Notes under the pieces: model-generated
The model's database searches: none
What the model was told of the DNA's origin: nothing
The model's input: only the letters and a program-made list of their open reading frames with translations
Made by a program: the position numbers and the translations under genes
Assembly (NCBI GenBank): GCA_934636265.1
Contig: CAKUAD010000001.1
Coordinates: 1-64,000 of the forward strand
Origin: an uncultured Flavobacterium sp.
GTDB lineage: Bacteria; Bacteroidota; Bacteroidia; Flavobacteriales; Flavobacteriaceae
DNA: 64,000 nucleotides
Reading direction: 5' to 3'
Part shown: in pieces, positions 14,329 through 23,368 of the stretch
How the letters are laid out: each line of letters starts with the position of its first letter
Position numbering within the stretch: the stretch's first letter is position 1

Positions 14329-15963
14329 ATGATCACCGTTAACGACATAGCCGTACATTTTGGCGGCACCACACTTTTTAGCGACGTTACTTTTTCCATC
14401 AACGAGAACGACAAAATCGCCCTTATGGGTAAAAATGGCGCAGGTAAATCGACGCTGCTAAAAATCATTGCGGGCGTCAACAAACCGTCCTCTGGAGCAA
14501 TTTCGGCACCAAAGGATGCGGTGATCGCCTATCTGCCGCAACACCTGCTCACCCAGGACGACGCCACTGTTTTTGAGGAGACGTCCAAGGCTTTTGCCGA
14601 TACTTTCAAGATGAAGTTCCAGATTGATGCGCTTAACGAACAGCTTACCGTCCGCACTGATTACGAAAGCGACGATTACATGAAACTGATCGAACGCGTA
14701 TCGGAACTAAGCGAAAAATTCTACTCGATCGAGGAAGTGAACTACGAGGCCGAGGTAGAAAAAGTGCTCAAAGGACTTGGGTTTGAACGCGAAGATTTTA
14801 CGCGGCCTACCTCAGAGTTTTCCGGCGGATGGCGGATGCGCATCGAACTGGCCAAAATCCTTTTGCAGCAACCTGATCTGATTTTGCTCGATGAGCCTAC
14901 CAACCACATGGACATCGAATCGATCCAGTGGCTTGAGGATTTTTTGGTGACACAGGCCAAGGCGGTGATTGTCATATCGCACGACCGCGCCTTTGTCGAC
15001 AACATCACCAACCGCACCATCGAGGTGACTATGGGCCGCATTTACGACTATAAGGCCAAATATTCGCACTATCTGGAATTGCGAAAGGATCGTCGCGCGC
15101 ACCAGCAAAAGGCTTATGAGGAACAGCAAAAAATGATTGCCGAAACCACCGAGTTCATCGAGCGATTCAAGGGAACGTATTCCAAAACGCTACAGGTACA
15201 GTCGCGAGTCAAGATGCTCGAAAAACTGGAGCTGGTAGAGGTTGATGAGGTGGATACATCGGCATTGCGCCTAAAGTTTCCGCCATCGCCGCGTTCCGGT
15301 CAGTATCCGGTTGTGGTGACTGATCTTTGCAAACAATACGGCGATCACATCGTTTTTAAAGATGCCAACCTGGTAATCGAACGCGGGCAAAAAGTGGCTT
15401 TTGTGGGTAAAAACGGCGAGGGGAAATCAACCATGATCAAGGCAATCATGAAGGAAATCCAGCCTGAATCCGGAACCGTCGACATTGGTCACAACGTAAA
15501 AGTGGGCTATTTTGCGCAAAACCAGGCGTCATTGCTCGACGGCGAACTCACGGTTTTTGAAACGGTCGACCGCATTGCCTTTGGCGACATCCGCACGCAA
15601 ATCAAGAACATTTTGGGAGCGTTTATGTTTGGTGGCGATGACATTCACAAAAAAGTAAAAGTACTTTCCGGCGGCGAGAAAACCCGTCTGGCGATGGTGA
15701 AACTGCTTTTAGAACCGGTTAACGTGCTGATTCTCGACGAACCTACCAACCACCTCGACATGAAAACCAAAGACATCATCAAGGAAGCCCTCAATGATTT
15801 TGACGGCACGCTGATCCTGGTATCACACGACCGGGACTTTCTGGATGGATTGGCCAAAAAGGTTTTTGAATTTGGTCAAAAGCGCGTCCGCGAACATTTT
15901 GAGGACATCAAGGGTTTCCTGGAAATGAAAAAGATGGAAAACTTGCGCGAGATCGAAAAGTAA
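14329..15963 (+). CDS. ABC-F ATPase (ribosome-associated type)
   Basis: 544 residues with two ABC cassettes in one chain and no membrane segments. Cassette 1: Walker A GKNGAGKS at 34-41, signature FSGGW, Walker B LILLDEPTNHMD. Linker about 240-320 (charged, helical P-site tRNA-interaction region with RAHQQKAYEEQQKM). Cassette 2: GKNGEGKST, LSGGEKTRLA, LILDEPTNHLD. ABC-F proteins act on the translating ribosome (EttA, YbiT, Uup, or antibiotic-protection types). Length and sequence resemble the YbiT group. A second ABC-F of the Uup type is at 38.7 kb. Confidence 0.9.
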   Translation: MITVNDIAVHFGGTTLFSDVTFSINENDKIALMGKNGAGKSTLLKIIAGVNKPSSGAISAPKDAVIAYLPQHLLTQDDATVFEETSKAFADTFKMKFQIDALNEQLTVRTDYESDDYMKLIERVSELSEKFYSIEEVNYEAEVEKVLKGLGFEREDFTRPTSEFSGGWRMRIELAKILLQQPDLILLDEPTNHMDIESIQWLEDFLVTQAKAVIVISHDRAFVDNITNRTIEVTMGRIYDYKAKYSHYLELRKDRRAHQQKAYEEQQKMIAETTEFIERFKGTYSKTLQVQSRVKMLEKLELVEVDEVDTSALRLKFPPSPRSGQYPVVVTDLCKQYGDHIVFKDANLVIERGQKVAFVGKNGEGKSTMIKAIMKEIQPESGTVDIGHNVKVGYFAQNQASLLDGELTVFETVDRIAFGDIRTQIKNILGAFMFGGDDIHKKVKVLSGGEKTRLAMVKLLLEPVNVLILDEPTNHLDMKTKDIIKEALNDFDGTLILVSHDRDFLDGLAKKVFEFGQKRVREHFEDIKGFLEMKKMENLREIEK

Positions 15964-15999
15964 AAAAGGACAGCCGCAGCCATCCTCTTTCAACCCAAT

Positions 16000-17847
16000 T
16001 TACAACGAAGCGTCCAGCAGCCGTATGAATTCGGCGCGGTAACCGTCGGGGTCTTTGCGCAAGCCTGATTGTGCCAGCTCGCGTATTTTACTTTTTGAAT
16101 GGTCGGCGACCAGTTTGCTTTCCCGTAAGTTGAGTCCAAACCAGGCCACGGCGGCTGCAAACCGCGTGTCGTCTCCTGCCGCGGCAAGCGATTCGGCCTG
16201 TTTTGCAATGGTATTGACGATTTCTTTGCTTTGATCGGCATCCGGTGCCTTGTAACGGAATTTCACCGTCGCCAGTTCATCGACATAACCGGTTTTAATC
16301 GTTGGCGTGGAATATTTCAAGCCTCCGGGGTCATTGTAAAATTTTGAGTCAACACCAGCCGGAATCACCTCGTAAAGCGCCGTGACCGTGTGGCCGCTAC
16401 CCAGTTCGCCGGCGTCAATGGCATCGTTTGTAAAATCTTCCGGACGCAGTTTCCGGTTCTCGTAACCAATCAGGCGATACGCTTTTACATGGGCAGGATT
16501 AAACTCAACCTGGATTTTGACATCTTTTGCAATGGCAAACATCGATCCCTTGAATTCCTTTCCCAAAAAGCGGTTGGCTTCCTGAAGGTTGTCGATATAG
16601 GCGTAATTCCCGTTGCCCTTATTGGCCAGAATTTCCATTTTGCTGTCTTTGTAATTGCCCATTCCGTAGCCCAGAACGGTGAGGAAAACTCCGGATTTGC
16701 GCTTTTCCTCAATCAGTTTTTCCATGTCGTTGATTGACGATGCGCCCACGTTGAAATCGCCGTCGGTGGCCAGGATGACGCGGTTGTTGCCACCCTTGAT
16801 AAAGTTTTCCTGTGCCGTTTTGTAGGCCAGCTCGATTCCTGCGCCACCCGCAGTGCTTCCGCCCGCCGACAAACGCGAAAGAGCTTCAACAATGGTTTGT
16901 TTTTCCGTTCCGGCCGTAGGTGGCAGTACCATTCCGGCCGCGCCGGCGTAAACCACAATCGATACTTTGTCGGTGGCGCGCAGTTGGTTGACCAGAATTT
17001 TCATCGACTCCACCAGTAGCGGCAACTTATTCTGGGCACTCATCGATCCTGATACATCTATCAAGAATACGAGGTTTGACGCCGGGAGATTATCGATGTC
17101 GTTGATTTTTCCCTGAAGACCGATGCGTACCAGTTTGTGTTTTTCATTCCACGGACAATCGGTGTAATTGGTTGTAATCGAAAACGGATGGGACTTGGGT
17201 TGCGGATAATCGTACTTGAAAAAGTTGACCATTTCCTCCACCCGGACGGCATCTTTTGGAACCTTTTGTCCGTTGTTGATAAAACGCCTGATGTTGGTGT
17301 ACGACGCGTTGTCCACATCGATGGAAAAGGTTGAAAGCGGCGCGGTTTTGGGTGTTTCAAACTGGTTTTCGACAAAGCTTCCATAGTCTTCGTTATTAGT
17401 CGTTGGAACGTAATTTTGGCCCTTGTAGACGGTTGCCTGCTTTTGCTCTGAAAACAAAACACCGGCCACTCTGCCTGTAAGCGCATCCATTGCATGCGAC
17501 TCTGTTTTTCTGATGCCAATCGCGCCAGTTGTTACCACTTCACTAAGGGTCGTGATTTCTTCAAGAATTACGTTGATGACTTTTTGGTTGTTCACCTTGA
17601 CGGATTTGGTTTTTAGTCCTACAAACGAGAAAACCAGGGTGGCTCCTTTTTGCGTCTTGATGGAATAGCGGCCGTCGATGTTGGTTTGGACGCCATTGGT
17701 TTTGCCTTTTTCGACCACGTTCGCGCCGGGGATTGGACCTGAAGCATCACTGACGATGCCGGTAATGGTTACGGTGGGATTTGCGTTTGCCGAGCCCAAA
17801 AATAAAAGCATGGCGAGTCCCAATGAAATAAGGATAAGCTTTTTCAT
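16000..17847 (-). CDS. VWA-domain protein with carboxypeptidase-like and plug-like N-terminus
   Basis: 615 residues. Signal peptide (1-22), carboxypeptidase-regulatory-like beta domain (about 26-98), then LSEVVTTGAIGIRK and LTGRVAGVLF, which resemble the start of a TonB-dependent receptor plug. A YfbK-type core follows: a conserved region before the VWA (STFSIDVDNASYTNIRRF), a VWA domain with MIDAS DVSGS at 264-268, and a C-terminal DUF3520-type region. Metal-dependent protein binding in the periplasm or at the surface is expected. It is the third gene after the sigma factor and anti-sigma-like gene, with a 29-base gap. Confidence 0.88.
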   Translation of the reverse strand: MKKLILISLGLAMLLFLGSANANPTVTITGIVSDASGPIPGANVVEKGKTNGVQTNIDGRYSIKTQKGATLVFSFVGLKTKSVKVNNQKVINVILEEITTLSEVVTTGAIGIRKTESHAMDALTGRVAGVLFSEQKQATVYKGQNYVPTTNNEDYGSFVENQFETPKTAPLSTFSIDVDNASYTNIRRFINNGQKVPKDAVRVEEMVNFFKYDYPQPKSHPFSITTNYTDCPWNEKHKLVRIGLQGKINDIDNLPASNLVFLIDVSGSMSAQNKLPLLVESMKILVNQLRATDKVSIVVYAGAAGMVLPPTAGTEKQTIVEALSRLSAGGSTAGGAGIELAYKTAQENFIKGGNNRVILATDGDFNVGASSINDMEKLIEEKRKSGVFLTVLGYGMGNYKDSKMEILANKGNGNYAYIDNLQEANRFLGKEFKGSMFAIAKDVKIQVEFNPAHVKAYRLIGYENRKLRPEDFTNDAIDAGELGSGHTVTALYEVIPAGVDSKFYNDPGGLKYSTPTIKTGYVDELATVKFRYKAPDADQSKEIVNTIAKQAESLAAAGDDTRFAAAVAWFGLNLRESKLVADHSKSKIRELAQSGLRKDPDGYRAEFIRLLDASL

Positions 17848-17876
17848 GACTAAAGAGTTTAAGTTGTAAAATGGTT

Positions 17877-18713
17877 TTACGGAGCCTTTTTAGGTTTTGG
17901 CTTTCCCGTTTTGGTCGTGATAATCACCACGCCCTTTCGGCCCTTTCGGCCATAAGCATCGGTGGCCTCTTTCCCCTGCAGGATGGAAATCGACTCGATG
18001 TCCTGTTGGTCCAGCGGCGCATACGGACTGGTAGGCTCCGGACCAAACATTTCTTTTTCAGTGTATTCCTGTCCGTTGATGATATACAGCGGATTTTCCA
18101 ATTTGACTACGGTTCCCGGATCGGCAACAGCTTCAGCCTCCGCACGCGTACTCACCTTTCCGTCGAGCACATAAAGCGGATCGTGTTTTTTAGCTTCGGC
18201 AGCCGCCGGAACGCGCATGACGCCCCGCGCCGAGAAAATCCGGGTAGCCATTTCATCTTCCTCACTTTTAACCTCTTGGGTCATAACGGGCGGCTCAGGT
18301 TCTTGGCTTTCATAACCAGCAACCGGAGCGGGCAAAGCATCGGCCGCGGCCACGGGAGTTTGCTCAACCACCTGACGTTGCAAAATGGCGCTGGCTTCAG
18401 GTTTTATTTCAGGAGATGAATCGACAGCCGGTACCGGACGCGGCGCCATGATTTCCGGCACCGCAACTTCTACCGTTTGTGCGGCCGGTGTCTGGTTAGT
18501 GTTAAAAATCTGGTATCCTACCGTTGCCACCAGTAAGACCGATGCCGCGATGGCCCATCTTTTCCACATCGACTTTTGCTTGCTTAACCGCTCCTGATCC
18601 AACTTGGCCTCGACGCGATCCCACACTTTTTCCATTTGCGGAAAAGTTTCCTTATCATGTCCGGCTGCCTTTCGGAAGCGTTCCTCAAACTGATCCTGTG
18701 GATTTATTTTCAT
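17877..18713 (-). CDS. Anti-sigma-like membrane protein ending in TonB-plug-like motif
   Basis: 278 residues. A cytoplasmic N-terminus of about 50 residues (FPQMEKVWDRVEAKLDQ) is followed by a single transmembrane helix at 52-69, a Pro/Glu-rich spacer, and a C-terminal region with two plug-like segments (DPLYVLDGK and NPLYIINGQEY) and QDIESISILQGKEATDAYG followed by GVVIITTK. The layout matches anti-sigma factors: cytoplasmic part, one helix, periplasmic sensor. The plug-like motif is found in SusC/RagA receptors but here has no barrel. The start codon overlaps the sigma factor stop (ATGA), supporting a regulatory pair. Function inferred. Confidence 0.75.
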   Translation of the reverse strand: MKINPQDQFEERFRKAAGHDKETFPQMEKVWDRVEAKLDQERLSKQKSMWKRWAIAASVLLVATVGYQIFNTNQTPAAQTVEVAVPEIMAPRPVPAVDSSPEIKPEASAILQRQVVEQTPVAAADALPAPVAGYESQEPEPPVMTQEVKSEEDEMATRIFSARGVMRVPAAAEAKKHDPLYVLDGKVSTRAEAEAVADPGTVVKLENPLYIINGQEYTEKEMFGPEPTSPYAPLDQQDIESISILQGKEATDAYGRKGRKGVVIITTKTGKPKPKKAP

Positions 18714-19246
18714 CTTGCTTTTGCGTAATACAGTTGGTTGACCAAATCCTTAAGGCGTGTCTTGGCTGCGTTGAGTTGTGATTTTGATGTCCCCTCCGAC
18801 ACCTGCAACATCTGCGCGATCTCCTTGTGCGAATAGCCTTCGATCACATAAAGGTTAAAAACGGTACGGCATCCGGCGGGAATTTTGGCCAGCAGCCCCA
18901 TCAGGTCTTCTTCAGCCAAATGGTCGATGGCGTCAACTGCTGGCTGAACCTTGTGCGAAACATCGTCCAGATACAAGTTGAAATTCACTTTTCGGCGCAG
19001 CATCTGCAGGCACTGATTCACGGCTATACGGCGTGCCCATCCTTCAAAAACGGCATTGTCCTTAAGTTGATCGATTTTAGTAAAAACAATAAAGAAAGTG
19101 TCAGCCAACGCTTCCTCAATGTCTTCCTCATGCTTTAGGTAGCGGCGGCAAGTGCGGTATAAACGCGGCGAGAGCAACTCGTACACCTTGCGTTGTGCGT
19201 CGCGTTGCATCTTTTTGCAGTTTAATACCAGGATTTCACTTATCAC
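18710..19246 (-). CDS. ECF-type RNA polymerase sigma factor
   Basis: 178 residues. Region 2 (about 22-90; RRYLKHEEDIEEALADTF) and region 4 (about 118-170; GYSHKEIAQMLQVSEGTSKS, a helix-turn-helix), joined without region 3. The start is a GTG that keeps the conserved first helix (ILVLNCKKMQRDAQRKVYE); an internal ATG at codon 13 would cut it. It is probably held by the downstream membrane protein. The dispersed element (copy 2) lies immediately upstream and may control this operon. Confidence 0.92.
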   Translation of the reverse strand: MISEILVLNCKKMQRDAQRKVYELLSPRLYRTCRRYLKHEEDIEEALADTFFIVFTKIDQLKDNAVFEGWARRIAVNQCLQMLRRKVNFNLYLDDVSHKVQPAVDAIDHLAEEDLMGLLAKIPAGCRTVFNLYVIEGYSHKEIAQMLQVSEGTSKSQLNAAKTRLKDLVNQLYYAKAR

Positions 19247-19526
19247 CTTTCAGTATTTTTAAAGTTTTAACAATTTTTACAGGAAATCTGTAGCCAACTT
19301 GATCCGGAATTTTGTAGGGTAAACCCAAACTTCCCCTACCCAATGGTACGAAGTTACCCCAATTTTGCTTACCCCTGGTATGGAAAAGTTGCCGAAAATC
19401 TTAAATCAATCGGTTTCAGGGTAAGATACCCATCTTTTTAAATTGGTTGGAATTGGATTTGAAAAAGTTAGGTAAATTTTTGGCGATACGTCGTAAACAA
19501 TTGGCGTTCAGTGATTAAGAGTTATA
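19247..19526. other. Non-coding region upstream of the sigma factor operon
   Basis: About 280 bases without a gene. Most of it is copy 2 of the dispersed element with TACC/GGTA dyads. No clear TAnnTTTG box with proper spacing is visible for the sigma factor. Confidence 0.6.
19261..19440. repeat. Dispersed intergenic element, copy 2
   Basis: Aligns with 3372-3545; the 26-base identical core lies at 19331-19356. This copy shows more operator-like dyads: TACC-CAAT-GGTA in the core, TACC-CCT-GGTA at about 19370-19380, and GGGTA-AGA-TACCC at about 19429-19441, plus GTAGGG pairing with CCCTAC across the left part of the core. It lies directly upstream of the ECF sigma operon in the reverse sense. 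Confidence 0.75.
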
Positions 19527-20351
19527 TTAAAATTTAACGTCAAGCCGATGGATTTCTGACTGAAGCACGTTCGAATCGGCATCCTCGCAAAGGTAGAAGC
19601 TAATTTTTTTGCCCGTTTGTTTGGCACATGCGATACCTTCAAACTTTTTCGTACCCGGTAAAACCAGATGCGTTTTTAGTTCAAATGTCGTCGGATCCAA
19701 CTCGGCAATCAGACTTCCGGACACATCGCCGTCCAGGTATGTGGAGTTTGAAGCCTCGGCCGACGCCAGCACAAAAAGTCGTCCATCAGCCAGGGTGGCG
19801 TCGGTAAAGGACGAAGGCACGCCACCAATAGCGGGCAATTCCACGCGATGATAGCATACATCCGCATCCGCATCCAACCCATCGGCCACAAAAACGCCAT
19901 TGGCCAGGCGGCTGCCGTTTCCGCGTTGAAACAACAAAACGCCCGATTCGGCAAAAACCAATCCTTCCAGATTAAACTGATCGTCCGAGAGTTGTGCCGT
20001 CTTTTTTAGTTTGGCGTAAAAGGTGCTCAGATCGGCCATTGAAAAATCATTGGTTCTTAGGTTGACGACAGCCATGCGTTGCCGTTTGGGCGTTGACCCC
20101 GATCCGATGGCGTACAGCTTCCCATCATTTATGGCGATGGCCTCAAAATCCGGTTTGACAGGCTTGCCCAGATTTGCGGCGGGAACGGCGTCGATGGCGA
20201 TGGCATCCAATTGCTTTTGGCGCAAGTCATATCGGTACAAAGAAGTGCTATTATCTGAAATCAGGTATAGGTTCCCATGATCGTACACCAGTCCTGAAGC
20301 CGATCCGACGCCGGTCAGTTGCAAAAACAACTCAAACAGAATCTGTTTCAT
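19527..20351 (-). CDS. Propeller-like uncharacterised protein
   Basis: 274 residues starting at MKQILFELFLQL; an in-frame TTG six codons earlier is less likely. It carries repeated strand-turn units such as ASGLVYDHGNLYLISDNST, FEAIAINDGKLYAIGSGST and NLEGLVFAESGVLLFQRGNG. This recalls phytase-like or esterase-like beta propellers (DUF6929-type in Bacteroidota annotations, not verified). There is no convincing signal peptide, so it may be cytoplasmic. It is divergent from the PPK2 gene. No function is assigned. Confidence 0.7.
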   Translation of the reverse strand: MKQILFELFLQLTGVGSASGLVYDHGNLYLISDNSTSLYRYDLRQKQLDAIAIDAVPAANLGKPVKPDFEAIAINDGKLYAIGSGSTPKRQRMAVVNLRTNDFSMADLSTFYAKLKKTAQLSDDQFNLEGLVFAESGVLLFQRGNGSRLANGVFVADGLDADADVCYHRVELPAIGGVPSSFTDATLADGRLFVLASAEASNSTYLDGDVSGSLIAELDPTTFELKTHLVLPGTKKFEGIACAKQTGKKISFYLCEDADSNVLQSEIHRLDVKF

Positions 20352-20357
20352 ATTGCC

Positions 20358-20365
20358 TATCTTTA
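20358..20365 (+). promoter_or_regulatory. -7-like box TATCTTTA for PPK2
   Basis: One mismatch to TAnnTTTG, 15 bases upstream of the start codon, inside the 5' part of the divergent gene's leader. Confidence 0.35.
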
Positions 20366-20380
20366 TCAAAAGCTAAAACT

Positions 20381-21256
20381 ATGGAAAACTTTTCGGTTAA
20401 TGAGTTTCTGGCCACAGGTCGCATTGATCTTTCGCAGTGGCCCACGCGTTTCCGTGAATCGTATGAAGAGGAAATTGTTGAGGAATGGCTTGACAAAGTC
20501 CAAAAGAAACTGGCCAAATTACAGGACAAAATGTACTCGCACAATCGTTATGCGGTGCTCATCTGCCTTCAGGGAATGGACACCGCAGGCAAGGACAGTT
20601 TGATACGCGAGGTTTTTAAGGAACTCAACGTCCGCGGGATTGTCGTTCATAGTTTTAAAACGCCCACCAGTGCCGAACTCGAGCACGATTACTTATGGCG
20701 GCACTACCTGGCGCTTCCGGAAAAGGGAAAGTTTGCGGTTTTTAACCGGACGCATTATGAGAACGTTTTGGTGACTCGCGTACATCCGGAGTATATCCTC
20801 AATGAAAATATTCCCGGAATTGAAAGTGTGGATCAGATTGACGAGGCGTTTTGGGATTCGCGTTTTGAATCCATCAACCATTTTGAAAGACATCTTGCGC
20901 AAAGCGGTACCCTTGTGCTGAAATTCTTTTTGAATCTCGGCAAGGAAGAGCAACGTCAACGGCTTTTACGCCGATTGGACGAGGAAAAACACAATTGGAA
21001 GTTCTCGCCCGGCGACTTGCGCGAACGCGAGCTTTGGGACCGGTACATGTCATGTTATGAGGATTTGTTATCGAGAACCTCGCATGAACACGCCCCGTGG
21101 TTTGTGGTTCCGGCCGACGATAAACCGTTGGCGCGATACATTGTGGGGAAAGTCATTCTTGAGTCACTGGAGCAGTATGCTTTTTCTTATCCTGAACTGG
21201 ATGACGAGGTGCGAAACAATATGGCACAATACCGTCGCGATCTGGAATCAGAATAA
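20381..21256 (+). CDS. PPK2-family polyphosphate:nucleotide phosphotransferase
   Basis: 291 residues starting at MENFSVNEFLATG. A longer frame upstream overlaps the divergent gene and is not conserved-looking. Walker A GMDTAGKDS at 65-73, the lid/Asp motif FKTPTSAELEHDYLWRHY, the FNRTHYENVLVTRVHPEYIL block and the C-terminal APWFVVPADDK block define PPK2. They resemble the class III enzymes that phosphorylate AMP and ADP with polyphosphate. It is cytoplasmic and links the polyphosphate store to nucleotide recharging. No ppk1 or ppx is nearby. Confidence 0.93.
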   Translation: MENFSVNEFLATGRIDLSQWPTRFRESYEEEIVEEWLDKVQKKLAKLQDKMYSHNRYAVLICLQGMDTAGKDSLIREVFKELNVRGIVVHSFKTPTSAELEHDYLWRHYLALPEKGKFAVFNRTHYENVLVTRVHPEYILNENIPGIESVDQIDEAFWDSRFESINHFERHLAQSGTLVLKFFLNLGKEEQRQRLLRRLDEEKHNWKFSPGDLRERELWDRYMSCYEDLLSRTSHEHAPWFVVPADDKPLARYIVGKVILESLEQYAFSYPELDDEVRNNMAQYRRDLESE

Positions 21257-21280
21257 AAAAAAGCCCCGGAGGGCTTGATT
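21255..21280 (-). terminator. Hairpin terminator, mainly leftward
   Basis: Six-pair stem AAGCCC / GGGCTT with loop CGGA. The A-run at its left side becomes a T-run for the leftward outer-membrane gene; rightward the tail is weaker (GATTTA). Confidence 0.75.
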
Positions 21281-21825
21281 TAAAGTCGGAATCCGTATGC
21301 CAGTCGCACGGCAACCTGGCCTACGCCAGTACCGCCATCGGCTGTCGGGAAATCGGTATAGTGTTCGTACCGAAGGCTCAAGTCGAGATATTTGTTGGCC
21401 CACCCGATGGTTGGCGACAAAAGCAGTGAGTTGTCAACGCGTCCGCTGTAGTCATTGGTAACGGGAAATGCAGCACCCGCTTCCATCTGGGCGTAAAAAC
21501 TGTCTTCCCACCAAAATACCTTGAAACCAGCTTTGGCCGGGATAAAGCCAAGGTCTTTTACGTCATCGCCGATAAACAGATTGGTGAATCCGGTGGTCAG
21601 CGTAATTGACGTTCTTTTTGAAAAGTCATACTGAAGGCGCACATCACCACCCAACGCAAAGTCATACAGGTCGTCGGTCATGGCACCTGCGCTAACCCCA
21701 AATCCCAACCGGAAACCCTGGTCGTAATTCTCAACTGGCGTAGGGATGTCCTGCGCGCTTGCCGCCGTAAAAAATAAGGCTGTCGCCATTGTAAAAAGTC
21801 CTTTTAATTTAATCGATGTTTTCAT
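21280..21825 (-). CDS. Small outer-membrane beta-barrel-like protein
   Basis: 181 residues. Signal peptide about 1-25 (LFFTAASA cleavage-like), then alternating strands with glycine-rich turns (FRLGFGVSAGAMTDDLYDF, VRLQYDFSKRTSITLTTGF) and a final aromatic-ended strand VRLAYGFRL, as in small eight-stranded OmpA/OmpW-like barrels. A perfect -7 box TAATTTTG lies upstream on the minus strand. No specific family is recognised. Confidence 0.75.
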   Translation of the reverse strand: MKTSIKLKGLFTMATALFFTAASAQDIPTPVENYDQGFRLGFGVSAGAMTDDLYDFALGGDVRLQYDFSKRTSITLTTGFTNLFIGDDVKDLGFIPAKAGFKVFWWEDSFYAQMEAGAAFPVTNDYSGRVDNSLLLSPTIGWANKYLDLSLRYEHYTDFPTADGGTGVGQVAVRLAYGFRL

Positions 21826-21965
21826 TTCAATTGATTTAACTTGGTTTGAAGCAAAATTAGGCCGGTGGATTTAACGGTGTCTTACACAATTCCTACAAGA
21901 ATTTACGTTTTTAAAATTAGGCTGATTACCTGGCAAATTTTTACGCAGATGGAAGAGGTAAACAT

Positions 21966-21973
21966 TACCTTTG
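21966..21973 (+). promoter_or_regulatory. -7 box TACCTTTG four bases before the MATE start
   Basis: Perfect TAnnTTTG, with four bases (CGCC) to the GTG start codon; predicts a leaderless mRNA. Confidence 0.55.
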
Positions 21974-21977
21974 CGCC

Positions 21978-23357
21978 GTGAAACTGCAAAAGTACTTTTA
22001 CGAATTTCCTGAAAACTTCCGCTTGGCGTATCCCGTCATTTTGGGGATGTTGGGCCACACCCTTATAGGAATAGTCGACAAACTGATGGTAGGCCAATTG
22101 GGTCCCGCCGCGCTGGCTGCCGTTTCATTGGGCAACAGTTTCTTTTTTGTGGCGCTGTCCTTGGGCGTCGGATTTTCAACCGCCATCACTCCGTTGGTGG
22201 GCGAGGCCGATGCAGCCAATGACAAAACCAGCATACGGTCAATTTTTCACCACGGACTTTTGTTGTGCACGGTGCTGGGAATATTACTTTTTCTCGCGGT
22301 TTTTTTGTGCAAGCCGTTACTGTCTACAATGGGCCAGCCGGCCGATGTGATTCTCCTGGCCCGACCCTATCTCGACTGGATCGCACTGTCACTGATTCCG
22401 GTGGTCATGTATCAGGGTTATAAGCAATTTGCCGATGGCATGTCGATGACCAAGTATTCGATGTACGCCATTATTCTGGGCAATATCATCCACGTCCCGA
22501 TAAATTACGCCCTCATTTACGGATTCTGGATCATCCCGGAATACGGCGTTGAGGGAGCCGCGCTGGGATCGCTGATTTCACGCATTCTGATGGTGATTTT
22601 CCTACACCTGATTTTGTCTTATAACCACAAACTCAAACCGTTTTTTGAAGGCTTGTACACCCTTGCGTTCAAGCGCCAGCTTGCCTCGAAGATCGTCAAC
22701 CTTGGCTTTCCGTCGGCACTGCAGATGATGTTCGAGGTCGTGTTGTTCACCGCTTCGGTCTGGTTATGCGGTTCTATCGGAAAGACCAGTCAGGCAGCCA
22801 ATGAAATCGCACTCAGTCTTGCCACGGTGACGTTTATGTTCGCGTCCGGATTGAGCGTTACAGGCATGATCCGCGTCAGTAACCAACGCGGTCTTAATGA
22901 TTATCGGCACCTGGTGGTCGTGGCGCGGTCCATCTTTTTGATGGTTATCCTGATTGAGACCGTTTTCGCCGTGCTGTTCATCGCATTTCATCAGGTCCTT
23001 CCTGAGTTTTTCCTCAATCTGGACAAGCCCGACCAACTTATCGAAAATCGCGAAGTGGTGCAAATTGCAGCCAAACTCCTTGTTGTGGCAGCCATTTTCC
23101 AGATTTCCGACGGCGTTCAGGTAGTGGTTTTGGGGGCGCTCCGCGGATTGCAGGACGTCAGGATTCCGATGTACATTACCTTTGTTGCTTACTGGATCAT
23201 CGGGTTTCCCATATCATACTACCTGGGTAAGTACACTGAACTTAAAGCCGTTGGAGTATGGATAGGATTATTGGCCGGACTTACCGCAGCCGCTGTATTT
23301 TTGTATATTCGTTTTGACAAATTAACCAAACGGTCAATCCTCGCATCTGACCGCTAA
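21978..23357 (+). CDS. MATE-family efflux transporter
   Basis: 459 residues with about twelve transmembrane helices. The start is a GTG that gives MKLQKYFYEFPENFRLAYPV, matching the family's N-terminus before the first helix (ILGMLGHTLIGIVDKLMVGQ). A second half with LGFPSALQMMFEVV mirrors the first, as expected for MatE tandem domains. MATE proteins export cationic drugs or metabolites in exchange for Na+ or H+. It stands alone, with a small acidic gene 11 bases downstream. Confidence 0.92.
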   Translation: MKLQKYFYEFPENFRLAYPVILGMLGHTLIGIVDKLMVGQLGPAALAAVSLGNSFFFVALSLGVGFSTAITPLVGEADAANDKTSIRSIFHHGLLLCTVLGILLFLAVFLCKPLLSTMGQPADVILLARPYLDWIALSLIPVVMYQGYKQFADGMSMTKYSMYAIILGNIIHVPINYALIYGFWIIPEYGVEGAALGSLISRILMVIFLHLILSYNHKLKPFFEGLYTLAFKRQLASKIVNLGFPSALQMMFEVVLFTASVWLCGSIGKTSQAANEIALSLATVTFMFASGLSVTGMIRVSNQRGLNDYRHLVVVARSIFLMVILIETVFAVLFIAFHQVLPEFFLNLDKPDQLIENREVVQIAAKLLVVAAIFQISDGVQVVVLGALRGLQDVRIPMYITFVAYWIIGFPISYYLGKYTELKAVGVWIGLLAGLTAAAVFLYIRFDKLTKRSILASDR

Positions 23358-23368
23358 CGCAAAATGCC

